64,000 nt of DNA from 66-474 sp040255405 (GTDB lineage: Bacteria > Pseudomonadota > Gammaproteobacteria > Xanthomonadales > Rhodanobacteraceae): the NCBI GenBank assembly GCA_040255405.1, contig JBDZUX010000012.1, positions 4,687 through 68,686 on the forward strand, written 5' to 3'. The notes under the pieces are model-generated. The model had not been told where the DNA came from and searched no databases. It worked only from the letters and a program-made list of their open reading frames with translations. Within the stretch, counting starts at the first letter, position 1, and each line of letters opens with the position of its first letter. The position numbers were made by a program, and so were the translations under genes. Of the stretch, positions 17,174 through 25,455 are shown piece after piece.

Positions 17174-19129
17174 TCAATGCCGCACGCGGCTTTCGTACAA
17201 GCGCTTCACCACCGAAGGATCGGCGAGCGTCGAGGTATCGCCCAGCGTGGCGAGGTCGACTTCACTGTTGCCCGCTTCCGCGATCTTGCGCAGGATTCGG
17301 CGCATCGTCTTGGCCGAACGTGTCTTGGGCAGCGCTGCGGCCCACTGCAGGTATTCGGGCGCGGCAAATGCACCAATCCGCTCCCGGATGCCGGCGACCA
17401 GTTCCTTCATCAACGCGTCGCCCGGTTCGACACCCTCCTTGGGGGTCACGAATGCATAGATGGTCGTGCCCTTGACGTCGTGTGGACAGCCGACGACTGC
17501 GGCTTCGGCGACGCGTTCGTCCGCCATCATCGCGCTCTCGATCTCGGCGGTACCGATGCGGTGGCCGGACACGTTGATGACATCGTCCACGCGCCCGGTG
17601 ATCTTCCAATCGCCATCCGCGTCACGCTCGGCTCCGTCCCCGGTGGTGTATACGCCCGGATACATCTTGAAATAGGTGTCGATGAAGCGCTGGTGGTCGC
17701 CGTACACGGTGCGCATCTGTCCGGGCCAGGAGTCGGTGATCACGAGATTGCCGGAGCCCTCGCCCTCGATGACCTTGCCGTCGGCGTCGAAGATCGCCGG
17801 TTGGATGCCGAAAAAGGGCTTCATGGCGGCACCGGGCTTCAACACGGCGGAACCCGGCAGCGGGCAGATCAGGATGCCGCCGGTCTCGGTTTGCCACCAC
17901 GTATCGACAATGGGTGAGCGGCCCTCGCCGACCACGCCGAAATACCACTCCCACGCCTCCGGATTGATGGGCTCACCGACCGAGCCCAGGAGGCGCAGCG
18001 ATGCGCGCGAAGTCTTCTTCACCGGCTCGTCGCCTTCGCGCATCAGTGCCCGGATCGCCGTCGGGGCGGTGTACAGGACCGTCACCTTGTGCTTGTCGCA
18101 GACCTGCCAGATGCGCGATGCATCCGGCCAGTTCGGCACCCCTCCGAACATCAGCGAGGTCGCCCCGTTCGCAAGCGGGCCGTACACGATGTAGCTGTGG
18201 CCCGTGACCCAGCCGACGTCCGCGGTGCACCAGTAGATGTCGTCTTCGCGCAGGTCGAAAATCGCTTCGTGCGTATAGGAAACCCACACCATGTAGCCAC
18301 CGATGGTGTGCAGCACGCCCTTGGGCTTGCCGGTGCTGCCCGAGGTGTACAGGATGAACAGCGGGTCTTCCGCGTTCATCGGTTCCGGCTCGCAGTCCGG
18401 GGATTGCCCTTCCAGCAGCGTCTCCCACCAGCGGTCCCGCGGCGACTGCATGTTCACCGCGCCGCCGGAGTGGCGCACCACCACCACGGTCTCGACGCTG
18501 GTCGTGCCGGGGCGGGTCAGCGCCTCGTCCACGTTCCGCTTCAGCGGTACCTTCTTGCTGGCGCGCAAACCTTCATCGGCGGTGATGACCAGCTTGCACT
18601 GCGAATCGGCGATGCGCCCGGCCAGCGCGTCGGGCGAAAAACCACCGAACACCACCGAATGGATTGCGCCAACCCGCGCACAGGCCAGCATGGCGATCGC
18701 GGCTTCCGGGATCATGGGCATGTAGATCGCGATGCGATCGCCCTTCTTCACGCCCAGGTGTTTCAGCGCATTGGCGAATTTGCAGACCTCGGCGTGCAAC
18801 TCGCGATAACTGATCGCGCGCGACACGCCGGGATCGTCGCCCTCGAACAGGATCGCGGTTTTGTCGCCGCGCTTTGCGAGTTGCCGATCGAGGCAACTGA
18901 CGGTCGGATTCAAAACGCCGTCGGCATACCAGCGGATATGCAGATCGTCCGCATCGAACGAGACGTCCTTGATTCGCGTCGGCGGCTTCATCCAATCCAG
19001 CCGTTTGGCCGCTTTCGCCCAGAACGCCTCGGGGTCGCGCAACGACTCGGCGTAAAGGCGCTGGTAATCGTCGGGCTTGATCTGCTCGGCGGCCGCAAAC
19101 GTCGGCGGAACGGCATGCACTTTGCTCAT
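17174..19129 (-). CDS. acs: Acetyl-coenzyme A synthetase
   Basis: Converts acetate, ATP and CoA to acetyl-CoA through acetyl-AMP. The 651 aa product has the normal length. It shows the A3 loop YTSGSTGKPKG, WWQTETGG, the YKTGD-like TTGDGAERD, and the hinge and C-terminal lobe with PKTRSAKTMRR, where the lysine is the residue whose acetylation switches the enzyme off in relatives. A purine-rich site (AGGAG) precedes the start at 19129. Confidence 0.97.
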   Translation of the reverse strand: MSKVHAVPPTFAAAEQIKPDDYQRLYAESLRDPEAFWAKAAKRLDWMKPPTRIKDVSFDADDLHIRWYADGVLNPTVSCLDRQLAKRGDKTAILFEGDDPGVSRAISYRELHAEVCKFANALKHLGVKKGDRIAIYMPMIPEAAIAMLACARVGAIHSVVFGGFSPDALAGRIADSQCKLVITADEGLRASKKVPLKRNVDEALTRPGTTSVETVVVVRHSGGAVNMQSPRDRWWETLLEGQSPDCEPEPMNAEDPLFILYTSGSTGKPKGVLHTIGGYMVWVSYTHEAIFDLREDDIYWCTADVGWVTGHSYIVYGPLANGATSLMFGGVPNWPDASRIWQVCDKHKVTVLYTAPTAIRALMREGDEPVKKTSRASLRLLGSVGEPINPEAWEWYFGVVGEGRSPIVDTWWQTETGGILICPLPGSAVLKPGAAMKPFFGIQPAIFDADGKVIEGEGSGNLVITDSWPGQMRTVYGDHQRFIDTYFKMYPGVYTTGDGAERDADGDWKITGRVDDVINVSGHRIGTAEIESAMMADERVAEAAVVGCPHDVKGTTIYAFVTPKEGVEPGDALMKELVAGIRERIGAFAAPEYLQWAAALPKTRSAKTMRRILRKIAEAGNSEVDLATLGDTSTLADPSVVKRLYESRVRH

Positions 19130-19198
19130 CGCGAGCTCCTCGAGAACAGGCAGGGGACCAAGCGTAGCATTTTGGCGTGGCCCCGGGACGACGCGGAG

Positions 19199-19459
19199 TC
19201 AGTGCGGCGGCGCCGGCGGCAGCTTGCGTGTCGCGTCGTCGCCCTTCTTGTCGATGGTGCCACGCAGCGCCTGGATCTCGCGGTCGGTCATGTGTTCCGG
19301 ACGGGAGCTCGCACGGACATGCCGTTCGATGAAGAGCAGCGCCGCGGCGATGCCGCTGACGAAGCCGATGAAAATGCCGAGTCCCATCCAGCCCGGCGAA
19401 TGGCTCGCGAACGCCAGGAGAAAAGCCACCAGTGAAACGAGCGCCAATCCCCAGATCAT
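19199..19459 (-). CDS. Small two-helix membrane protein of unknown function
   Basis: An 86 aa product with two hydrophobic helices (IWGLALVSLVAFLLAFA and GIFIGFVSGIAAALLFI), followed by a charged cytoplasmic tail (EHMTDREIQALRGTIDKK). I start it at the ATG at 19459, directly before the first helix. An in-frame start at 19510 adds 17 residues. No family is recognised. It lies upstream of acs on the same strand, and a terminator for the M16 gene precedes it. Confidence 0.65.
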   Translation of the reverse strand: MIWGLALVSLVAFLLAFASHSPGWMGLGIFIGFVSGIAAALLFIERHVRASSRPEHMTDREIQALRGTIDKKGDDATRKLPPAPPH

Positions 19460-19547
19460 GCTGCCGCTCCGGACCAAACCTGGGCCGATCATAGTGCAGC
19501 CGTTCGACATTGCCGCGCCCGGAAGGCGTGAGATGCGTCACGCGACG

Positions 19548-19573
19548 AAAAAAGGGGCCGCTTGCGCGGCCCC
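19548..19573 (-). terminator. Rho-independent terminator after the M16 protease gene
   Basis: On the minus strand an 8-bp GC stem (arms 19554-19561 and 19566-19573) with loop GCAA is followed by six T, 21 bp after the protease stop. Confidence 0.88.
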
Positions 19574-19594
19574 ACTTCCCCCAATTGCAACCCG

Positions 19595-22258
19595 TCATTT
19601 CGGCGCCGGGCCTTTCACCGCCGTCACCAGACCGTCCGGGCGCACGAACTTCGCGAATACCTGTTGCACCTCGCCCGCGGTCAACGCGAGGTAATGCTGC
19701 GCGGCGATGCTGGATTCATCGAGCGGCTTGCCTTCCATCGAATAGGTCAGCAGGTTGCCGGCGATTGCTCCGAAACTGGATTCGCCAAGTGGAATCTGGC
19801 GCAACAGGATGCCCTTGGCCTGCTGCAACTCGGTCGCGCTGATCGGGGCGTCCTGCATCTGCTTGAGATCCCGCACCACCAGCCTGCCGGCTTCGGTCAC
19901 CTTGTCCGGGTCACACCCGAAGTTCACGGCATACGTGCCGCGCTGCTTGTCCAGCGAGCTGCCGACGCCGACGGTGTACACGAGTCCTCGTTTCTCGCGC
20001 AGGTCACGCACCAGCCGAGACGCGTAGAAGCCGCCGCCCAGCACCTGATTGCCCAGTGCCAGCGCGAACCGTTGCGGCGAGTCGTAATTGAGCGCGATGG
20101 TCTGGGCCATCGTCACCTCATCTTGGACCGCGCTCTTGTCGGGTGTCTGCACGTGGCCGGGCCGGTTCGGCGGCACGTGGCCGTAATCGGTGGCGGGTTG
20201 TTTGGCACCTTGCGCCGTCCAGCTTCCGAACGTCTTCTCGACCACTGTCTTGGCCTCTGCCGGATCGATCTTGCCGACCACCACGATGGTGGTCATGTCG
20301 GGCCGGAACGTCTGGGTGTAGTACTGCTTCACCTTGTCGAGCGTCAGGCCGCCGACGTCCTGCGGCGTGGCGTGGCGCAGCGCGGGATCGTCCGCCGGCA
20401 GCAGCGCTTCGTTCAGGGCAAGTTCGGACAGGAAGGCAGGCGATTGCAGTTCTCCCGCAACCTGGCCGGCGGTCTGGCGCTGCACGATTGCGAACGCCCG
20501 GGCCGGCAGCGCCGGGCGCAGTTCATTGTCCGCCAGAAGTGCCATGCCTTTGGCGAAGTTGGCCGACGGAACCGCCAGCGAAAAATCGGTGCCGGTCCCC
20601 TCGTGGGCACTGATCGCATCCAGCGCTGCCTGGAACTGCAGGCGATTCATGCTGGTGGTGCCGAACGGCAACAATCCGTCCAGCACCTGCGCCACGCCTT
20701 CTTCGCCCTTGGGTGCCTGCAGGTCCTCGTTGGTCTTGATGCGGCCGTACACCTCGACGGTGTCGCTGATCGATTCCGGCTGCACGATCAGCTTCAGGCC
20801 GTTCGACAACGTATATGCAGTCGGATGCAGCGCCGACTTCGGCAATTCCAGCTTGGCGAAGGCGGCCTTCGCCCAATCCGGCAATTCGACCGCGTGGTCG
20901 GGGCTGGACGCGAAACTTTCGGCGCCGCCGAAGCCCTTGCTCGCTATCGACTTGCCGGAACTTTCGGGCGTCAACACCGCGGTGATCGCGTGCGCCGGGT
21001 CGAACAGCTTCTTCGCCAGTGCATTCACGTCGGCGGCTGTCACCGCTTCGATCGCGGCCTTGATCGCGTCGGGCGATTCGGCGCCCTCGAAGGCAAGTGC
21101 GCGCGACCACGCACTGGCGAGGCCATCCACCGAATTCTTCTTGTACTCGAGATCGGCAATGGCCTTCTGCTTGGCGGCTTCGACAAGCGCCGGGTCAACG
21201 CCTTTCGCGGCGGCATCGGCCAGGATCGCCTGCATGCGCCTCAGGACCGGCGCGGGATCGCCGCCCTTGGGGAACGCGCCCATCGCGTAATCGATGCCGG
21301 CGTGTTCCAGCGGTGAACCGAAATAGCCGCCGAACAGCGCGCTGCCGTCATAACGCATCCCGGCCAGCGCTGCGCGCTGCGAGCCCATCGCGCCGCTCAA
21401 CACCAGCGCCGTCGCGTACCCGTCCGCGCGCAGACCGGGTGAACGAAACGCGATCAGCGCGATGCCGAACGGGTAATCGCTCGGCAACTTGATGTTCCGG
21501 GCCTTCACGGGCTGGAAATCGAACGTCGGGCGTGCCGGCAGCGTCTTGCGCGGAATGTCGCCGAAATCGGCTTTCACCTTCGCGAGCGTCGTCGCGGGGT
21601 CGACATCGCCGGCGATCACGAGAATCGCGTCGTTCGGCGCGTACCATGCGTCGTGAAACTGTTTCAACATCGCCGCGCTGGTCTTGTCGAACGAGGGCCG
21701 CGTGCCGAGCGGGGTTTCCGCGTACGGCGTGCCCGCGAACATCTGCGCGAACAACTGCTCGCTCATCTTGAAGCCCGGGTTGGAATTGTCGCGTGCGACT
21801 TCCTGCTCGATCGCGCCGCGTTCCTTGTCCCATTCCTTCTGGCTCATGTCGGCGCCGCGCATGCGCAACGCGGCGACGCGCAACGCGACACCCACGTTCT
21901 GCGAAGGCGTCATGAAGTAGTACTGGGTGACGCCCCAGGTCGTGTCGGCGTTGAACGCGCCACCCATGTTGGCCGCGATCGCGGCAAGCTGGTCCTTGCT
22001 CAATCCCGGCGCACCGCGGAACATCATGTGCTCCACCGCGTGCGCGGTGCCCGGAAAGCCCTTGGGCGCCTCGCTCTTGCCGACCAGATAATTCATCTCG
22101 GTCGTCACCACCGGCGCCAGCGTGTCGCGCACGATCACCACGCGCAGCCCGTTGTCCAGCGTTGCGCGCGTGACGTTCGCGTTCGTCGAGGCGCAAGCGC
22201 CCGCGGCCATCAGCGCCAGTGAAATCGAACCTGCCAACCCCGCCAATTGTTTCTTCAT
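19595..22258 (-). CDS. M16 (pitrilysin/insulinase) family zinc metalloprotease, exported
   Basis: An 887 aa two-unit M16 peptidase. A signal peptide (LAGLAGSISLALMAAGACAS) directs it to the periplasm or outer membrane; the cysteine at 22 might be a lipoprotein site. The inverted zinc motif is intact (HAVEH, residues 73-77), with the distal glutamate in ERGAIEQEV near 151-153. The second half lacks this motif, as usual. It shows REKRGLVYTVGVGSS near residue 750, the M16 C-terminal substrate-binding part. AGGAG lies 7 bases before the ATG. Substrates cannot be told. Confidence 0.93.
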   Translation of the reverse strand: MKKQLAGLAGSISLALMAAGACASTNANVTRATLDNGLRVVIVRDTLAPVVTTEMNYLVGKSEAPKGFPGTAHAVEHMMFRGAPGLSKDQLAAIAANMGGAFNADTTWGVTQYYFMTPSQNVGVALRVAALRMRGADMSQKEWDKERGAIEQEVARDNSNPGFKMSEQLFAQMFAGTPYAETPLGTRPSFDKTSAAMLKQFHDAWYAPNDAILVIAGDVDPATTLAKVKADFGDIPRKTLPARPTFDFQPVKARNIKLPSDYPFGIALIAFRSPGLRADGYATALVLSGAMGSQRAALAGMRYDGSALFGGYFGSPLEHAGIDYAMGAFPKGGDPAPVLRRMQAILADAAAKGVDPALVEAAKQKAIADLEYKKNSVDGLASAWSRALAFEGAESPDAIKAAIEAVTAADVNALAKKLFDPAHAITAVLTPESSGKSIASKGFGGAESFASSPDHAVELPDWAKAAFAKLELPKSALHPTAYTLSNGLKLIVQPESISDTVEVYGRIKTNEDLQAPKGEEGVAQVLDGLLPFGTTSMNRLQFQAALDAISAHEGTGTDFSLAVPSANFAKGMALLADNELRPALPARAFAIVQRQTAGQVAGELQSPAFLSELALNEALLPADDPALRHATPQDVGGLTLDKVKQYYTQTFRPDMTTIVVVGKIDPAEAKTVVEKTFGSWTAQGAKQPATDYGHVPPNRPGHVQTPDKSAVQDEVTMAQTIALNYDSPQRFALALGNQVLGGGFYASRLVRDLREKRGLVYTVGVGSSLDKQRGTYAVNFGCDPDKVTEAGRLVVRDLKQMQDAPISATELQQAKGILLRQIPLGESSFGAIAGNLLTYSMEGKPLDESSIAAQHYLALTAGEVQQVFAKFVRPDGLVTAVKGPAPK

Positions 22259-22593
22259 TGCTGTTCTCCTGCATTACTTAAGGAAATGGGTAAAGCCTTC
22301 TGCAAAGGTCGGAGACACGTGGTCCTTGATGGATCCCGCCGAAAACATAATCCGACGCTAAAATCAGAGTCGGACACCATTTTTCATACTATTCTCATGT
22401 TCCAGTACAACTACGGCCCTGCAATCTGGTTGGGCTGCGCATCGAACCGTTCGCCCCGCCGAGCATCCTCGGTCTGCGCCATGAAGGCCTCGAAGACCTA
22501 GCAATGGTTGCGTCGGACCCGCAAGTACTGGTTGTCACTCGATGGAAAGCATCATCTCCATTGAAGGAAAGCAAGTTCAAAAATATGATCCTT
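22259..22593. other. Intergenic region between the M16 gene and the bacteriocin-like locus
   Basis: 335 bp, less GC-rich than the surroundings. It holds the leader and presumed promoter of the M16 protease and the 3' trailer of the putative immunity gene. Short open frames on either strand have no start site or composition that looks coding. I see no clear promoter, terminator or repeat. Confidence 0.5.
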
Positions 22594-22980
22594 TTATATT
22601 TTCGAGATGATTCCATTGTGCACCGTCTCCTCCCGCTTCGGGTTTGCCACCGGCATATCATCAACTAGCGAAGATCTACGATCGTCTTCCCTAATCGACA
22701 GGACAACGACAGCGTTGAGTATTTTCTTTGTACGAATATAGTCTACGAATAGTCCGCTACTCATAACAAATCCTGTGGCACCAAGAATCCCAACGCGCAT
22801 CGTTGCGTGAATGCCATGGCTCAAAACAAATCCAATGAGCGCACCACAAGCTAAGTACACTGGATACAAAAGCAACGATGCTCGTAGCACTCTTTGATTT
22901 TTTAATGATTCATACGCTGCACGACGTTGTCCATCGTTCCGCCGTGAGAGTACATCTACGAGTTCTTTGTAGGAGCGCAT
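22594..22980 (-). CDS. Small membrane protein, candidate immunity protein
   Basis: A 128 aa product. A basic N-terminal part (MRSYKELVDVLSRRNDGQRRAAY) is followed by hydrophobic helices RASLLLYPVYLACGALIGFVL and VGILGATGFVMSSGLFV, then a charged tail. Base composition is clearly more AT-rich than the chromosome. It lies 72 bp downstream of, and on the same strand as, a double-glycine peptide gene. Immunity proteins of small bacteriocins are typically such short membrane proteins encoded next to the toxin, so I propose that role by context only. I know no homologous family. Confidence 0.6.
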   Translation of the reverse strand: MRSYKELVDVLSRRNDGQRRAAYESLKNQRVLRASLLLYPVYLACGALIGFVLSHGIHATMRVGILGATGFVMSSGLFVDYIRTKKILNAVVVLSIREDDRRSSLVDDMPVANPKREETVHNGIISKI

Positions 22981-23052
22981 TGAAATTGCCCTGTCATGAT
23001 GAGGCGAACAAGGAAGTGGGCATGGCGAACCAAGCCCACTCCCGATTCGAGG

Positions 23053-23250
23053 TTACGGCGTCTCGTAATGAATCGTGATCATGCCACCGACGAGCCAGCC
23101 GATCAGGCCACCATCCACTGCGCCGAGCGGTCCAAACACGCTTCCGATCATGGCACCAAGTGCTGCCCCATCTCTCGAGCCCTCGAGGATTTTTTCGGCA
23201 TCGTAGCCACCTGACACAGAAAGAACTTCGGATGAATTGAGAGTCTTCAT
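23053..23250 (-). CDS. Double-glycine leader peptide, putative bacteriocin/microcin precursor
   Basis: A 65 aa precursor. The leader MKTLNSSEVLSVSGG fits the LSxxELxxIxGG consensus cut by C39 peptidases after GG. It would release a 50-residue peptide that starts YDAEKILEGSRDG and continues with glycine-rich hydrophobic stretches (AALGAMIGSVFGPLG, GGLIGWLVGGM) like class II bacteriocins and microcin V-type toxins. It has no cysteine, so no disulfide or lanthionine. The ATG at 23250 is chosen because AAGGAG lies exactly 6 bases upstream; starts at 23265 and 23256 lack such a site. It lies 48 bp after the C39 exporter gene and before the candidate immunity gene. Killing activity is inferred. Confidence 0.82.
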   Translation of the reverse strand: MKTLNSSEVLSVSGGYDAEKILEGSRDGAALGAMIGSVFGPLGAVDGGLIGWLVGGMITIHYETP

Positions 23251-23298
23251 TTCCATCTCCTTCATTAGCTCGAGAATACAAAGCCGTCTCCGCTTCGG

Positions 23299-25455
23299 CT
23301 ATCCCGCCACCTCCATTTCCTGGAGCTGCGACGGAATGGGTTGCACCGCACCGTTGGCGACCAATAGCGCGCGTTGCGCGCTGGCGATGGTCTCGGGGCG
23401 GTGTGCGATCACGATGCGCGTGATCGCGAGATGGTTGACGACGGCATTGATCTGCCGCTCGCGTTCGATGTCCAGATGGCTGGTGGCTTCATCCAGCACC
23501 AACAACGCGGGCTTGCGATAGAGTGCGCGCGCCAGCAGCACGCGTTGTTTCTGGCCGCCGGAAAGGGCGGAACCCATGTCGCCGACGAGGCTCTGGTAGC
23601 CCATTGGCATCTTCGCGATGTCGTCGTGGATTGCGGCCAGCCGTGCGGCACTGTCGATGCGTGACGGACTCGATTCCGCATCGAAGCAGGCGATGTTGTC
23701 GGCGATGGAGCCGGCGAACAGTTGATCGTCCTGCATGACGGCGCCGACCTGGTTTCGATAGCGTGCAAGGCCCAACCGACGGATGTCAGTGCCGCCGTAA
23801 AGGACCACACCTTCTTCGGGTTCCAACAGACCCAGGATGATTTTGGCGAGCGTGGTTTTGCCGCAACCCGAGGGCCCAACGAGGGCCACCGACCCGCCGG
23901 CGGGAATCGTCAACGAACAATCCTTGAGGATCCACGGCTCGCCGTCCGCGTAGCGGAAGCTGACGTTGCGCACCTCGATCCCGGCTTCCGGCAGCGGTGC
24001 ATCCCACGCCGATTCCATGTGCCCTTCGGGAGCAGTCAGCGCAATGTCTGCCACGCGTTCGGCGTGCAGGCGCAGCATGCGGAACTGGATGGCCTTGTCG
24101 ATCAGGTCGGCTGCTCGGCTGACGAACTGGTCGGCGTATGCCGCGAATGCCACCAGCATGCCTGCCGTGAAGGTACCGTCCAGCACCAGCATGGCCGCCA
24201 GCCAGATCAGGGCCACCTTCTCGATCCCGAAAACCAGTTGATTGCCGCTGGTGAATGCGATGTTGAGCCGCTGCATCGCGATGTTGCGGTTGACCGTTTC
24301 GACCACCGCGTTGGCGTAGCGGGCGGTGCGCGGTTGCTGCTGGTTGAAGAGCTTCAGTGTCTGCGCGCCGCGGATCGCCTCCAGCAGTTCCGTCTGCTGA
24401 CGCGCGGCATACACGATCTGGTTTTCCTGCGCACGCCGCAGCGGCTCATAGGTGAGCCAACGCAGGATCGCGTACAACGCGAACGCTGCGATCACCACCA
24501 ACGTCAGTTTGACGCTGTAGAGCGCCAGCACGACCAGCGTCAACGTGGCCATGATGCCGTCCAGGATCGCGGCGACGAAACCGGTGGTCAGCGTCTGCTG
24601 GATCGTCTGCATCGATCCGAAGCGCGAGACCACATCGCCCACGTGGCGCTTCTCGTACCAATCCAGCGGCAGCTTCAGGAGATGCGCGAACACGTTGGTG
24701 ACCCACTGGACGTTCAGCATCGCGCCCAACCAGGTGATGGTCCACGCGCGCACTGCCGAAATCGCGGCCTGGAACACCGCGACCAGCAGGAAGCCGATCC
24801 CCAACAGCATCAACAGGCTCTTGTCGGCCGAGACCAGTACCTGGTCCAGTACCCATTGCAAGTAGAACGGTCCAACCAACGCGAATACTTCCAAAGCCAG
24901 TGCCAGCGCGAAGATCTGGACAAGCGCGCCGGAGAGGCCTTCGACCTTGCCGGTGAGCACACGCAGCGAAATCGATTCGCGCGTCTTCATCGGTTTGAAA
25001 TCGGCACGCGGCGTGCATTCCAGTGCCACGCCCGTAAAGTGCTTCGAGATCTCGGTATTCGAGAGCTTCAGGACGCCGCGTGCCGGGTCGTGGATGACGG
25101 CGCCATGGGCAGTCGCCCGCTTGAGCACCACGAAGTGGTTCAAGTCCCAATGCAGGATGCACGGCGCCTTGAGTTCCGGCAGCTCGTGCAGATCGAGCCG
25201 CAGCGGCCGCGTCTCGAAACCAAGCTGACCCGCCATCTCCATCACGCGTGCGAGATTGGCGCCTTTAAGCGATGTCGAGTGCCGTCGGCGCAACGAAGGC
25301 AGATCCACATCGTGGCCGTGCTGGCGCGCAATCATCGTCAACGAGGCAAGACCGCATTCGGCGGCTTCGGTCTGCAGGATGACCGGAAGCTTGCGTCGCC
25401 AGCCCCATTGCAGGCTGCCGAGGAAACCGCCGTCCATGGCCGCGCCGTCACTCAT
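23299..25455 (-). CDS. Peptidase-containing ABC transporter (C39 peptidase, permease and ATPase)
   Basis: A 718 aa exporter that cuts double-glycine leaders and pumps the peptide out. The C39 domain (residues 20-150) has an intact catalytic triad: C34 in TEAAECGLASL, H107 in DLNHFVVL and D123 in HDPARG. The membrane domain spans about 170-440. The ATPase domain shows Walker A GPSGCGKT (527-534), signature LSGGQKQRVLLARAL and Walker B LLVLDEATS. The start at 25455 overlaps the stop of the HlyD-type gene by 4 bp, so the two are translationally coupled. The substrate is probably the adjacent leader peptide. Confidence 0.95.
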   Translation of the reverse strand: MSDGAAMDGGFLGSLQWGWRRKLPVILQTEAAECGLASLTMIARQHGHDVDLPSLRRRHSTSLKGANLARVMEMAGQLGFETRPLRLDLHELPELKAPCILHWDLNHFVVLKRATAHGAVIHDPARGVLKLSNTEISKHFTGVALECTPRADFKPMKTRESISLRVLTGKVEGLSGALVQIFALALALEVFALVGPFYLQWVLDQVLVSADKSLLMLLGIGFLLVAVFQAAISAVRAWTITWLGAMLNVQWVTNVFAHLLKLPLDWYEKRHVGDVVSRFGSMQTIQQTLTTGFVAAILDGIMATLTLVVLALYSVKLTLVVIAAFALYAILRWLTYEPLRRAQENQIVYAARQQTELLEAIRGAQTLKLFNQQQPRTARYANAVVETVNRNIAMQRLNIAFTSGNQLVFGIEKVALIWLAAMLVLDGTFTAGMLVAFAAYADQFVSRAADLIDKAIQFRMLRLHAERVADIALTAPEGHMESAWDAPLPEAGIEVRNVSFRYADGEPWILKDCSLTIPAGGSVALVGPSGCGKTTLAKIILGLLEPEEGVVLYGGTDIRRLGLARYRNQVGAVMQDDQLFAGSIADNIACFDAESSPSRIDSAARLAAIHDDIAKMPMGYQSLVGDMGSALSGGQKQRVLLARALYRKPALLVLDEATSHLDIERERQINAVVNHLAITRIVIAHRPETIASAQRALLVANGAVQPIPSQLQEMEVAG

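Noticed and set aside
22395..22664. 89-codon frame in the AT-rich islet
   Set aside because: It overlaps the immunity candidate in another frame, has no ribosome-binding site and has a shadow-like Arg/Ser/Cys-rich composition.
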